Shown here: piece by piece, positions 34,917 to 47,255 of the stretch
Numbering within the stretch: position 1 is the stretch's first letter
Layout: each line of letters opens with the position of its first letter
Assembly (NCBI GenBank): GCA_902826835.1
Contig: CADEGH010000006.1
Coordinates: 103,711 to 167,710, forward strand
Direction of reading: 5' to 3'
Source: an uncultured bacterium
Lineage (GTDB): Bacteria; Planctomycetota; GCA-002687715
Length of the DNA stretch: 64,000 bases
Notes under the pieces: generated by a model
Seen by the model: only the letters and a program-made list of their open reading frames with translations
The model's database searches: none
Told to the model about the DNA's origin: nothing
Translations under genes and position numbers: made by a program

Positions 34917-35400
34917 CGCCGCCGTCCTTTCCGGTTCAGACTACCAGGGAGGAAAAAACCTAGCGACGGCGGAAGATTTTGGTGGACGGCGGACCCTCTC
35001 CGCCTAGAATAAGGAATAGAGCGCCGACGGGACGGGGTGTTGACTTGCCGTTCGCCTCTGGCTGCTGAAGAAGAGAGCCTGAGCGTTGGGCCCATCGATT
35101 CTGGGCCCTCCCCGTCCCGCCGTCGTGTGCGATCTGAAGCCCGCCGGGCGAGCTTGACCTCGGTTATTCGCCGAGGCACTTGGATATACGGATGGATCTC
35201 GGAATCCGGCACCCAAGGGGACGGATCGCGAGAGTGGAGCCATCAGTAGCTCGGACCTTTGGACGGGGGCCCCACGACCGGGACGGTCCGTCCCTCCCCC
35301 GGCACGCGGACTTCTCCGGCACCGGATCGGATTTCTTAGCCTTAGCGGCACGACTTGGTCGAAGCTCCGAAGGCCGAAGCTCTGCCTGAAGGAGTTGATC
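34917..35400. other. 484-bp intergenic region between divergent genes, no clear gene
   Basis: Open reading frames here are not credible as proteins. Visible structure: a hairpin GGCGGA-N5-TCCGCC at 34987-35003; GGGCCC-N9-GGGCCC at 35088-35108; and a near-perfect palindrome GGGACGG-T-CCGTCCC at 35280-35294. A TTGACT box at 35040 could be a -35 element. No tRNA, tmRNA, SRP or RNase P hallmark is seen. It may hold promoters, operators or an unrecognised structured RNA. AAGGAG lies 6 nt before the downstream start. Confidence 0.4.
35280..35294. promoter_or_regulatory. 15-nt palindrome, possible operator
   Basis: GGGACGG and CCGTCCC flank a single T. The site is about 107 nt upstream of the secreted-protein gene at 35401 and could be a regulator site. 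No experimental or family support. Confidence 0.25.
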
Positions 35401-35931
35401 ATGACTTTTGCGACCCTGCTCTACCCGTGCCTCATCGCTGCGACTTGGACACCCGCGACCATTCTGATCAAGAAGGATCTGCGTGAGCTGTGCCAAGAAG
35501 CTGAACTCGTTGTCGAAGGCGAAGTGGTTTCCAACTCGGCAGACTGGAATGCGGACCGAACGCTCATCTGGACTCAGTCCAAGTTGGCCGTTACTCACTT
35601 TCACCTTGGGCAGGCTTTGACCGAGGTCACGATTTTCGAGCCGGGTGGAGCCGTCGGCCCAATCGGCCAAGACATCGCGAGTATGGCTCGCTACACCCCG
35701 GGCGAACGGGTGATCGTGTTCCTGAAGCGCGACGTCCTGGGTCAATGGAGGACCCATGGCTGCATCCAGGGACGTTTCTCACTCGATGGCGAGCAAGTGA
35801 CCCTGGACCCGGGGCTGTTGCATGTTCACGGATCGCACTTCCGTGATGCCGAGGCGAAACCTCGGCCCGCCGTCGCTCGGACCGAGTTCCTCGCCAAGAT
35901 CTCCTCGCTCCTGCCGGGAGACCGAAAGTGA
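35401..35931 (+). CDS. Exported hypothetical protein, coupled to the matrixin-like gene
   Basis: Encodes 176 residues from ATG 35401 with ribosome-binding site AAGGAG close upstream. The N-terminus (MTFATLLYPCLIAATWTPAT) is a likely signal peptide. The body is beta-rich: ELVVEGEVVSNSADWNADRT and LAVTHFHLGQALTEVTIFEP look like an OB/Ig-type sandwich, with RYTPGERVIVFLKRDVLG near the middle. The family is not recognised. The stop overlaps the start of the next gene as GTGA, so the two are translated together and it may assist or be processed by that protease. Confidence 0.65.
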   Translation: MTFATLLYPCLIAATWTPATILIKKDLRELCQEAELVVEGEVVSNSADWNADRTLIWTQSKLAVTHFHLGQALTEVTIFEPGGAVGPIGQDIASMARYTPGERVIVFLKRDVLGQWRTHGCIQGRFSLDGEQVTLDPGLLHVHGSHFRDAEAKPRPAVARTEFLAKISSLLPGDRK

Positions 35932-37664
35932 AGGCCCTTGCCACGTGTGTCGTCATGGTGCTGTTGGCGCTGCCGTGGGTCCTCCCCGGGCACACCGAGT
36001 CGCTTTTTTCGGTGGCCGGTGGCGGAACGGCACAGCTCGCGTGGGCGACCGCGTCACCGATCAACTGGGTTTGGAATGCCGGACTCTCCACCCCTCCCCC
36101 GAACGTGGTGGCCGGGAGCAACCCGGTCCAAGCCTTGGCGAACGCGTTCGGCTCGGTGGGAGGCGCGAGCGGTCTCAACTTCGTGAATGCGGGGAGCTCC
36201 GCGCTGGCGTCGGTGGCGACCGACGGGACGAACCTAGTCACCTTCGCATCAACCCCACAAAATCTGGCCGCTGTGGGAGGCGCCGTTGCCATCACCATAT
36301 TCACTTTCAACACCACCAATTATCGGATCCTTGAGGCTGACGTCGCGTTCAACCCCGCGGTGACCTTCTCGACCCTGGGCACCGCTACTGCCATGGACAT
36401 CGAGAGTGTCGCAGCGCACGAAGTCGGTCACCTCGTCGGTCAAAAGCACAGCCCGGTCTGCCACGCCACCATGTTCCCGTTCAGCGGAGTGGGGTCGACC
36501 TCCGGACGCACCTTGAGCGAGGACGACCGGGGCGGGCTGCGGACCATCTACCCCGGGACCACGGGCCCCAACTTCGGTCAGGTCAACTTCAGTGTCGTGC
36601 GACCCGGTGGGTTACCGGTCTTTGGTGCCCACGCGGTCCTGCAGTGCCTCGCGACCGGGGCCACGATTTGCGGAGCGGTGAGCCTTCCGAACGGAACAGT
36701 CCAAGTGAAAAGCGTGCCACCCGGGATCTACTCGCTCTACGTCGAGCCCTTGGACGGACCCTTTCCCAGTTCGAGCTTGAACGGTGGGCTCTGGTCTTCC
36801 GCGGCCATGGACACCACGTTTTCCACGACCCTCCACGGGAGTTTGTCGGCTCCCACTCCGGTGGTCGTAAAACCGGGCGTTACTACGACGCTCCCCACCC
36901 TGACGGTCTCGACGGTGGTCCCGATCAACGTTTCCGGTTTGGCCCTCACGGCCATCCCCAACGGATTTGCTTCCTACACCGCGCTTGCCGCCACGACCGC
37001 TGCGCCCTACTCCCAGTACTTGGTGATCGGCGGACCTCAGTTCCACACCCTCCCTGACTCCGCCTTCTCGCTACCTGGTCCATTCCTGAGCCTCACGGGA
37101 GCTAGCACCGCCCAGGGCAGTTTCATGGGAGGTGACGGCTGGAAAATCTTCCCGGTGTCGGTTGCTGCCGCCACTCCGACCGGTGGCTACTCCGTACGGG
37201 TCGTGAATCCCGCGACGGGCGCGATTTCATACTTCACGGGAGGGTTGGACGTCCAAAACCCGACTCCCCAGGCCTACACTGCCCCCTACTTGCCGGCATG
37301 CGTAGGGAGTTTGGGCCCGCTCGCCCTCTCATCGGCGGTGGCACCTACCGTCGGAAACGGGTCCTTCGCTTTGACGCTGGGTGGCACCGTCGGAGGACAA
37401 GTCGGTTACTACCTCTTGTCCGGGCGGCCGGACGCCCTGTTGGTGCGGCCCTCGTGCTACGTAGCCATGGATCTGGCCACTTTGGTCCTACCCCTTCCCG
37501 GGATCCCGGTTCCCCTGGCCAGCGGGACGACCCTCATTCCCTCGCCGATCCCGAATCAGGCCGGTCTCTCCGGTGCCGATGTTTACTTGCAGATCGTTGC
37601 CACCGATCCCATGGCCCCGTCGGGGGTGGCGCTTTCGAACGGGCTGCGCGTCCACCTCCAGTGA
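35928..37664 (+). CDS. Secreted matrixin-like (M10) zinc metalloprotease
   Basis: Encodes 578 residues from GTG 35928, with a leader (LATCVVMVLLALPWVLPG). The metzincin site is complete: H164-E165-VG-H168-LVG-QK-H174 (HExxHxxGxxH) followed by a Met-turn at Met182 (CHATMFPF). This marks an active-type secreted protease of the M10 family. After the catalytic domain come beta-sandwich regions (residues about 210-450) and a C-terminal about 110 residues of the second shared tail type (YYLLSGRPDALLV, IPNQAGLSGADVYLQIV). It is expected to act extracellularly on proteins. Confidence 0.85.
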   Translation: MKALATCVVMVLLALPWVLPGHTESLFSVAGGGTAQLAWATASPINWVWNAGLSTPPPNVVAGSNPVQALANAFGSVGGASGLNFVNAGSSALASVATDGTNLVTFASTPQNLAAVGGAVAITIFTFNTTNYRILEADVAFNPAVTFSTLGTATAMDIESVAAHEVGHLVGQKHSPVCHATMFPFSGVGSTSGRTLSEDDRGGLRTIYPGTTGPNFGQVNFSVVRPGGLPVFGAHAVLQCLATGATICGAVSLPNGTVQVKSVPPGIYSLYVEPLDGPFPSSSLNGGLWSSAAMDTTFSTTLHGSLSAPTPVVVKPGVTTTLPTLTVSTVVPINVSGLALTAIPNGFASYTALAATTAAPYSQYLVIGGPQFHTLPDSAFSLPGPFLSLTGASTAQGSFMGGDGWKIFPVSVAAATPTGGYSVRVVNPATGAISYFTGGLDVQNPTPQAYTAPYLPACVGSLGPLALSSAVAPTVGNGSFALTLGGTVGGQVGYYLLSGRPDALLVRPSCYVAMDLATLVLPLPGIPVPLASGTTLIPSPIPNQAGLSGADVYLQIVATDPMAPSGVALSNGLRVHLQ

Positions 37665-37710
37665 AACCCGGCGGTCGTGGATCCTGGCCGGGGTCGTGGC
37701 ATGATGGCTG

Positions 37711-38556
37711 GTGAGTCCTGCCGCCACCCTCGCCGTTGACGCCGCTCGCCGTCAGTACCTGGATCTCCTCCAGCGCGTGCTGACGCGGGAAATTTCTCCG
37801 GAGCTCTTCCGACCGCTTCTCCCCTCCCGCCGTCCGGTGCGACAAAGAGTCGCGCGGGCTCTAGTCCGATGGCTGCTCGGCCGGAAGACTACGGTCGCGG
37901 AGTCGGTCCGTTTCGATCCGCAGGCGAGACTCGAGGGCCGGGACTGGCCCGCGGATGCGGAGACGATGGTGGGCAGCCTGCGCCTCGCTCAACTGCGCCA
38001 GGCGGTGGAGACCGTGGTCGCCGAGCGGATTCCGGGCGACCTCATCGAAACCGGCGTTTGGCGCGGCGGATCCTGCATCCTCATGAAGGCGGTGCTCTCG
38101 GCTCTCGGTGACCAAGAACGGACGGTCTGGTTGGCCGATTCGTTTCAAGGTCTTCCGAAACCCGAACCGGAGAAGTTTCCTGCCGATGCCGAAGACCGGC
38201 ACTGGATGTGGGACGATTTACGCATCTCCGAAGAGACGGTGCGCGGCAACTTCGCGCGCTACGACCTCCTAGACGAGCGAGTCCGATTCTTGGTCGGGTG
38301 GTTTCAAGACACCCTTCCGCGGGCACCGATCGAGCGATTGGCCATCCTTCGCCTCGATGGGGACATGTACAGCTCGACGATGGATGCCATCACTGCGCTC
38401 TATCCCCGTCTTTCCCAGGGGGGGTACTGCATCGTCGACGACCACGGAGCAGTTCCTGCCTGCGCGCAGGCCATCGCCGACTACCGAGCGGCTCATGGGA
38501 TCCGTGATCCCCTCGAAAAAATCGACTGGACGGGGGTGTTTTGGCGGAAGTCCTGA
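37711..38556 (+). CDS. TylF/MycF-family methyltransferase
   Basis: Encodes 281 residues from GTG 37711. The family is recognised from GDLIETGVWRGGSCILMKA (SAM site), WLADSFQGLPKPE, LAILRLDGDMYSSTMDAI (metal-binding acidic motif) and GGYCIVDDHG. TylF-type enzymes O-methylate sugars, often in macrolide and surface-glycan pathways. It has an unusual N-terminal helical extension of about 65 residues. It lies upstream of the SxtJ/carbamoyltransferase cassette with no other gene between, so both may modify one glycan or metabolite. The acceptor is unknown. Confidence 0.85.
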   Translation: MSPAATLAVDAARRQYLDLLQRVLTREISPELFRPLLPSRRPVRQRVARALVRWLLGRKTTVAESVRFDPQARLEGRDWPADAETMVGSLRLAQLRQAVETVVAERIPGDLIETGVWRGGSCILMKAVLSALGDQERTVWLADSFQGLPKPEPEKFPADAEDRHWMWDDLRISEETVRGNFARYDLLDERVRFLVGWFQDTLPRAPIERLAILRLDGDMYSSTMDAITALYPRLSQGGYCIVDDHGAVPACAQAIADYRAAHGIRDPLEKIDWTGVFWRKS

Positions 38557-38644
38557 CCAAAGTCGGCTGCGGGCGTTAGAAATCCTTGGGCCGGCTCGTG
38601 GCCCCGTCCGATTCTGGAAACGGGGCTTCGTTCCCCACTCACTC

Positions 38645-38881
38645 ATGAGCGCCTTTTTCAAAACTCTGTACCGAGGTTGGTGTCGCTTCGGCCACGCGCT
38701 GGGGGTGATCAACACCACGATCGTGTTGACCATCGTCTACTGGCTCGTGCTGCCGCTGTTTGCGCTGTCCAGGTTCAGCGACCCGCTCGCAATCCGCCGT
38801 TCCCGAGGCAAGAACTCCAGCTACTGGTCGCCGAGCGCCACTCCGAAGTCGTCCCTCGAAGACCTATACCGGATGTTTTGA
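38645..38881 (+). CDS. SxtJ-like small membrane protein
   Basis: A 78-residue protein with ATG 38645 as start. One hydrophobic segment (VLTIVYWLVLPLFALSRF) is followed by a soluble tail ending SSYWSPSATPKSSLEDLYRMF, a pattern I associate with the SxtJ-type small proteins encoded next to carbamoyltransferases. It ends 2 nt before the carbamoyltransferase start. It may anchor that enzyme at the membrane. This family assignment rests on context and the tail motif. Confidence 0.7.
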   Translation: MSAFFKTLYRGWCRFGHALGVINTTIVLTIVYWLVLPLFALSRFSDPLAIRRSRGKNSSYWSPSATPKSSLEDLYRMF

Positions 38882-38883
38882 CG

Positions 38884-40641
38884 ATGAAGGTGCTCGGGAT
38901 TTCGTTCGATTACCATGACGCCTCGGCGGTGCTGATCGCCGACGGAGCCGTGCAGGCCGCAGCTGCCGAGGAACGGTTCGTGCGGAGGAAGCACACCGCG
39001 GAGTTTCCGAAGGAGGCGATTGCCTACTGCTTGCGGCATGCGGGTATCGAACTCGCTGAGGTCGACCACGTCGTCTTCTACGAAAAGCCCTACCGCAAGT
39101 TCGATCGTATCCTCACCACCGTGCTCGCGACATGGCCGCGCAGCTACTTGCCGTTCATGAAGGCCATGCCGCTTTGGTTGGTCAGGAAGCTGCATCTGAC
39201 GAGGGAGATCCGAAAGGGCCTCGGAGCGAAGAAACGCTCAATCCTGTACTCGAGCCATCATCTCTCCCACGCGGCTAGCGCATTTCTGGTGTCCCCTTTC
39301 GAAGAGGCCGCGATTCTCACCGCCGATGGGGTCGGGGAATGGGCATCGACGAGTTTCGGGCGCGGTTGCGGTAATCAGCTCGAGCTCGAATCGGAGATTC
39401 GCTTTCCGCACAGCCTCGGCCTTTACTACAGCGCGCTCACCGCTTACCTCGGATTCAAGATCAACGATGCCGAGTGGAAGGTCATGGGGCTAGCCCCGTA
39501 CGGAGAGCCCAAGTATGCCGATCGATTCCGGCAGCTCATCGATGTGAAGGACGACGGGAGCTTCGCGCTGGACATGCGCTACTTCGCGCATCACTACAGC
39601 ACCAAGTCGATGATCCACGCGCGGTACGAAAAGCTCATGGGCGCACCGAGGCGCCCGTCCGAAACCGAACTGAACCAGTTCCATCGCGACATTGCCCGCT
39701 CGGGTCAGATGGTCCTCGAAGAGTCGATGCTCAAGATCGCGCGAGCTTTGCAACGTCGCACTGGTCTGAAGAAACTCTGCCTCGGCGGAGGGGTCGGGCT
39801 GAACTGCGTTGCCAACTGGAAGATCCTCCAAGACTCCGGCTTCGACGAACTGTTCATCCAGCCGGCCGCCGGCGATGACGGTGGTGCACTCGGCGCCGCC
39901 GCTTATGTCTACAACTGTGCCGCTCTGCAGCCCAGGCTCGCTCCCATGCGCCACGCCTACCTCGGGCCGAGCTTTTCGGACGCCGAGATCCTCGCGGTGC
40001 TTGAGGCGGAGAACGCACCGTTTCGTCGCTTGGATCGTGCGGCACTGCTCTCGGAAACCGCCCAACGGCTGGCGGCGGGTGAGATTGTGGGATGGTTCCA
40101 AGGCCGGATGGAGTTCGGACCACGATCGCTCGGGTCCCGGAGCATCCTCGGCAACCCGAGCCTCTCCGACATGAAGGATCGCATCAACGCCAAGGTGAAG
40201 TACCGCGAGAGTTTTCGACCCTTCGCCCCGAGCGTTCCGCTGGAGTTTGCGTCCCGGTACTTCGAAGTTCCCGACGGACTCGAAAGTCCATTCATGCTCC
40301 TCGTGCCGCCGGTTCGGCCGGCCTACCGAAGCGTCTTGCCCGCCATCACCCACGAGGACGGCTCCGCCCGTCTCCAGACCGTCACGCGCGATCAGAACGA
40401 GGCCTTTTACGAACTGCTCCAGGCGTTTGGCCACACGACCGGGGTTCCGGTCCTGTTGAACACATCCTTCAACATCCGCGGCGAGCCGATCGTCTGTACA
40501 CCCCTGGACGCGGTCCAGTGCTGGCGCAAGACCGGCATCGACACCCTCGTCCTTGGCAATTTTGTCGTCACCGAGAAACCCGCCCCGGTCGACTACGCGG
40601 CGGGTCTTCGCGAGAGTCTGCGGTTGGAAAAGTCCCCATGA
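38884..40641 (+). CDS. Carbamoyltransferase (NodU/CmcH/TobZ family)
   Basis: Transfers a carbamoyl group from carbamoyl phosphate via carbamoyl-AMP to an acceptor hydroxyl. The Kae1-like ATPase half is visible: ISFDYHDASAVLIADG near the N-terminus, SSHHLSHAASAF with the metal His pair, TADGVGEWAST, and CLGGGVGLNCVANWKIL. The C-terminal YrdC-like half follows with ERxxFGPRSLGSRSIL-type motifs (MEFGPRSLGSRSILGNP) and LNTSFNIRGEPIVCTP. There are 585 residues, normal for the family. Start ATG 38884 and the stop overlaps the next gene (ATGA). The acceptor is unknown. Confidence 0.9.
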   Translation: MKVLGISFDYHDASAVLIADGAVQAAAAEERFVRRKHTAEFPKEAIAYCLRHAGIELAEVDHVVFYEKPYRKFDRILTTVLATWPRSYLPFMKAMPLWLVRKLHLTREIRKGLGAKKRSILYSSHHLSHAASAFLVSPFEEAAILTADGVGEWASTSFGRGCGNQLELESEIRFPHSLGLYYSALTAYLGFKINDAEWKVMGLAPYGEPKYADRFRQLIDVKDDGSFALDMRYFAHHYSTKSMIHARYEKLMGAPRRPSETELNQFHRDIARSGQMVLEESMLKIARALQRRTGLKKLCLGGGVGLNCVANWKILQDSGFDELFIQPAAGDDGGALGAAAYVYNCAALQPRLAPMRHAYLGPSFSDAEILAVLEAENAPFRRLDRAALLSETAQRLAAGEIVGWFQGRMEFGPRSLGSRSILGNPSLSDMKDRINAKVKYRESFRPFAPSVPLEFASRYFEVPDGLESPFMLLVPPVRPAYRSVLPAITHEDGSARLQTVTRDQNEAFYELLQAFGHTTGVPVLLNTSFNIRGEPIVCTPLDAVQCWRKTGIDTLVLGNFVVTEKPAPVDYAAGLRESLRLEKSP

Positions 40642-40811
40642 GCAACTCCGAACCCAAGAATCGCGGTTTCATCAGCGAGCTCTTCATTTTTTTCATGAGG
40701 GAGAAGAAGTGGTGGCTGCTGCCGCTCCTGGTCCTCATCGTGCTCATCGCCCTGCTCGCGGTGTTGGGTTCGCATCCCGCGCTCGCTCCCTTCATCTACC
40801 CGTTCCTCTGA
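40638..40811 (+). CDS. DUF5989-type small membrane protein
   Basis: A 57-residue protein whose start overlaps the carbamoyltransferase stop (ATGA). Charged N-terminus (NRGFISELFIFFMREKKWW), then one transmembrane helix (LLPLLVLIVLIALLAVLG) and a short tail. The same order and size occur for DUF5989 proteins beside SxtJ and carbamoyltransferase. It is presumably an accessory of that enzyme. Its chemical role is not known. Confidence 0.75.
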   Translation: MSNSEPKNRGFISELFIFFMREKKWWLLPLLVLIVLIALLAVLGSHPALAPFIYPFL

Positions 40812-40814
40812 TTC

Positions 40815-40854
40815 AGGGTTCGCGGGCGCAGTCGAGCGCGTCGCTCAAAACCCT
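40815..40854. terminator. Possible hairpin between convergent genes
   Basis: AGGGTT (40815-40820) can pair with AACCCT (40849-40854), spanning the short gap between the convergent DUF5989 gene and S46 peptidase gene. The right arm overlaps the last codons of the peptidase gene. No T-run is present, so the call is tentative. Confidence 0.3.
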
Positions 40855-42983
40855 AATTCAACGAGCAGACGCGGGGCCTTCACCACGTTCTCGAGATTCC
40901 ACAGCACGTAGCGGATGTCCACTCCGATGTTTCGGGAGCGATCCGCATTCCAGCCAAAGTCGCCGACGACATTTTCGAACACACGATCGAAGTTGAGCCC
41001 TACGAGTTCCCCTCGACCGTTGATGATCGGAGATCCACTGTTCCCTCCGGTGGTGTCGCCATCGGAGAGGAAACAAACCGGAACATCGCCGACTTTGGCG
41101 TCCGCGAATCGGGACTGGGAACGATCGCCGGCGGCGGCCGTGAGCAAGGCACTCGGATTCGCGAAGGGCTCGACTCCTCGCTCCTTTTCGAGCAGGCCTT
41201 CGAGGGTGGTCACCGGAGAGTGGAAGACGCCGTCCCGGGGCTCATAACCCTTGACGCTGGCCACTGCGACTCTGAGCGTGCTGTTGGCATCCGGGTAGAA
41301 CGACTTCCCGCGCCACTCTTCCTGCGCCTGAATCCACTGATTGCCGACCACGAGGCGTCGACCCAACTGACCCCGCTGGCGCAGTCGCATGGTTCGAACT
41401 TCGCGTGCGAGGTCTCGAGCCAAATCCACGAGCGGATCCTTCATGTCCTTCCATTGCTCGGTGGTTGCCTTGGCCCACGCGGCTCGCCCGGCTTCCGACC
41501 GAGCCGCGCTCGCCGCGTACATTCCGACGATCCGCTGCGAGGCCGTGCCATCTCCCGGGAGCTTGCGCAGGCTCGGGGAGGCTTCCTCCGAGGGGAGCTT
41601 CCAAAGTTGGTCCACGATGCAGGCGAGAAGCGCCTCTTCGAGGGCGGTCCCGTCGGTCGTCAGACTCGGATCGGCGACGGCCTTGCGAGCCGACTCGACC
41701 ATCGCGGGACGGAATCCGGCATCGCGCTCCCCGGCCGCGCGAGACAGTTCCTCGTGACTGAGGCTCAGATTCACCAGGCTCGAGAGCAGGGGGCAATTGC
41801 GCAAAAGCAAGCTCACGAGTTCGTCGTTAGCGATGTGACGAGCCTCTTCGGAGTCGAGTTCGGAGAGATCGGTGAGCACGGTTCCGAAGCGGGACTTGCG
41901 CGCAGGATCGGCCTCGATCCACGCGAGGAGTGCGGACTCCTCGGTCGACTTCACGCGATGCACGCGGTTTTTCTTGAGGCCCTTGACCATGCCCTCGGCA
42001 TTCTTCTGCACGTTGGCGAGCGACTTGATGCGCGAGGAAAATCGCAGCTCAGCCTCGGGGCTGGCTTTGGCCGCCTGCTCCAGGACTCCAATGATGGCGG
42101 TGAGGACGGCGCGCCGGGCGGGATAGAGCTTCTCTTCGCGGGCCTTGACCGCGATGGCGCTGAGGTAGCGCTCGGTGCGTCCGGGATAGCCCATGACCAT
42201 CACCAAGTCGCCCGGCTGCACACCCTTTTTGGCCACTGCCAAGTGGTGTCCTGGCCGGTACGGAACGTTGTCTTCGGCATGCCCCCGCGGGGTCCCGTCG
42301 GGTCCGACATAGGCTCTGAAGAAGCTGAAGTCCCCCGTGTGGCGAGGCCACATCCAATTGTCTTCTTCTCCGCCGAATTCGCCCACGGCGCGCGGGGGCG
42401 CATAGACAAGCCTGACATCGGTGATCCGCGTGCGCACATAGAGGTGGTAGGCGCGCCCACTCAGAAACGAGGCCACGTGGCAGGTCGTGCCCGGTTCGGC
42501 CTTCTCGGTCTCTTGCACCAAGGCGCGTGTGACGGCCTCGACCTTCTGGAAGCGCTCCAGATCGGAGGAGGCGCTCTCCATTTCTTTGCGCACCCGAGCG
42601 GTCACGTCGTCGATGCGCTTGAGCACGAAGACCACCATGCCGGGCGCTGGGATCTCGTCTTTCAGTGTCGTGGCGGCGAAGCCGTCCCGCAGGAGATTGC
42701 GCTCGACGGTCGAGACTTGTTCAATCGCACCGAAGCCGCAGTGGTGGTTGGTGACGACGAGACCATCCGGGCTGCAAAAGCTGGCGGTACAGCCGTTGAT
42801 CTGAACCGCGGCCGAGAGCACTCCACCTTTTGTGGGATGCCAAAACTGATCCTTGCTCAGCTCGAGCCCTCGCGCCTTGAGGGCCTCCCAGTCGAGGGAG
42901 AGGAACTGCTGCGGGAGCCACTGACCCTCGTCCCATGGCAGGGCCGAGAGCAAGACGAAAGAGAGGAGGAGTTTCAGGGCCAT
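40845..42983 (-). CDS. S46-family dipeptidyl-peptidase (DPP11-like)
   Basis: Cleaves dipeptides from N-termini, in the periplasm or outside the cell. The start is ATG 42983, since the leader MALKLLLSFVLLSALPWDEG follows and GGAG is 10 nt upstream. The trypsin-like triad is visible: His80/81 (VVTNHHCGFGAI), Asp (RHTGDFSFFRAYVG) and Ser649 (GGNSGSPIINGRGELVG). Specificity of S46 enzymes depends on the residue in the AFDG/FDR position: here it is Arg667 (LNFDRVFENVV), which in DPP11 goes with Asp/Glu at P1. There are 712 residues, standard for S46. Confidence 0.9.
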   Translation of the reverse strand: MALKLLLSFVLLSALPWDEGQWLPQQFLSLDWEALKARGLELSKDQFWHPTKGGVLSAAVQINGCTASFCSPDGLVVTNHHCGFGAIEQVSTVERNLLRDGFAATTLKDEIPAPGMVVFVLKRIDDVTARVRKEMESASSDLERFQKVEAVTRALVQETEKAEPGTTCHVASFLSGRAYHLYVRTRITDVRLVYAPPRAVGEFGGEEDNWMWPRHTGDFSFFRAYVGPDGTPRGHAEDNVPYRPGHHLAVAKKGVQPGDLVMVMGYPGRTERYLSAIAVKAREEKLYPARRAVLTAIIGVLEQAAKASPEAELRFSSRIKSLANVQKNAEGMVKGLKKNRVHRVKSTEESALLAWIEADPARKSRFGTVLTDLSELDSEEARHIANDELVSLLLRNCPLLSSLVNLSLSHEELSRAAGERDAGFRPAMVESARKAVADPSLTTDGTALEEALLACIVDQLWKLPSEEASPSLRKLPGDGTASQRIVGMYAASAARSEAGRAAWAKATTEQWKDMKDPLVDLARDLAREVRTMRLRQRGQLGRRLVVGNQWIQAQEEWRGKSFYPDANSTLRVAVASVKGYEPRDGVFHSPVTTLEGLLEKERGVEPFANPSALLTAAAGDRSQSRFADAKVGDVPVCFLSDGDTTGGNSGSPIINGRGELVGLNFDRVFENVVGDFGWNADRSRNIGVDIRYVLWNLENVVKAPRLLVELGF

Positions 42984-43036
42984 GAGGGTAGGTCTCCGGA
43001 GCGGGGATCCTATGCCGGAGCGGGGCGGAGGATAAG

Positions 43037-47098
<4,062 letters not shown>

Positions 47099-47207
47099 GC
47101 GAGGTGATCCTAAGACCCCGGGGGGACACCCACGAACGATGGTCGTTCGGGAGAGACTCCGAAAGATCCTTGGAACCGGCCGAATGCTCGTTCACATTGT
47201 GGACCAA

Positions 47208-47225
47208 GCGGACCATCTTGTCCGC
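47208..47225 (+). repeat. Hairpin in the 5' leader of the next gene
   Basis: GCGGAC-CATCTT-GTCCGC is a perfect 6-bp stem with a 6-nt loop, followed by ATTTT, about 30 nt before the next start (47256). It could be a weak terminator-like or regulatory hairpin in the leader. Confidence 0.3.
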
Positions 47226-47255
47226 ATTTTCCCTGTTCACTCCGGATGAGATCCC

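Noticed and set aside
35004..35402. 132-codon open frame in the large gap
   Set aside because: Rich in Arg/Pro/Ser, has no ribosome-binding site and no fold signs; it looks like chance in GC-rich DNA.
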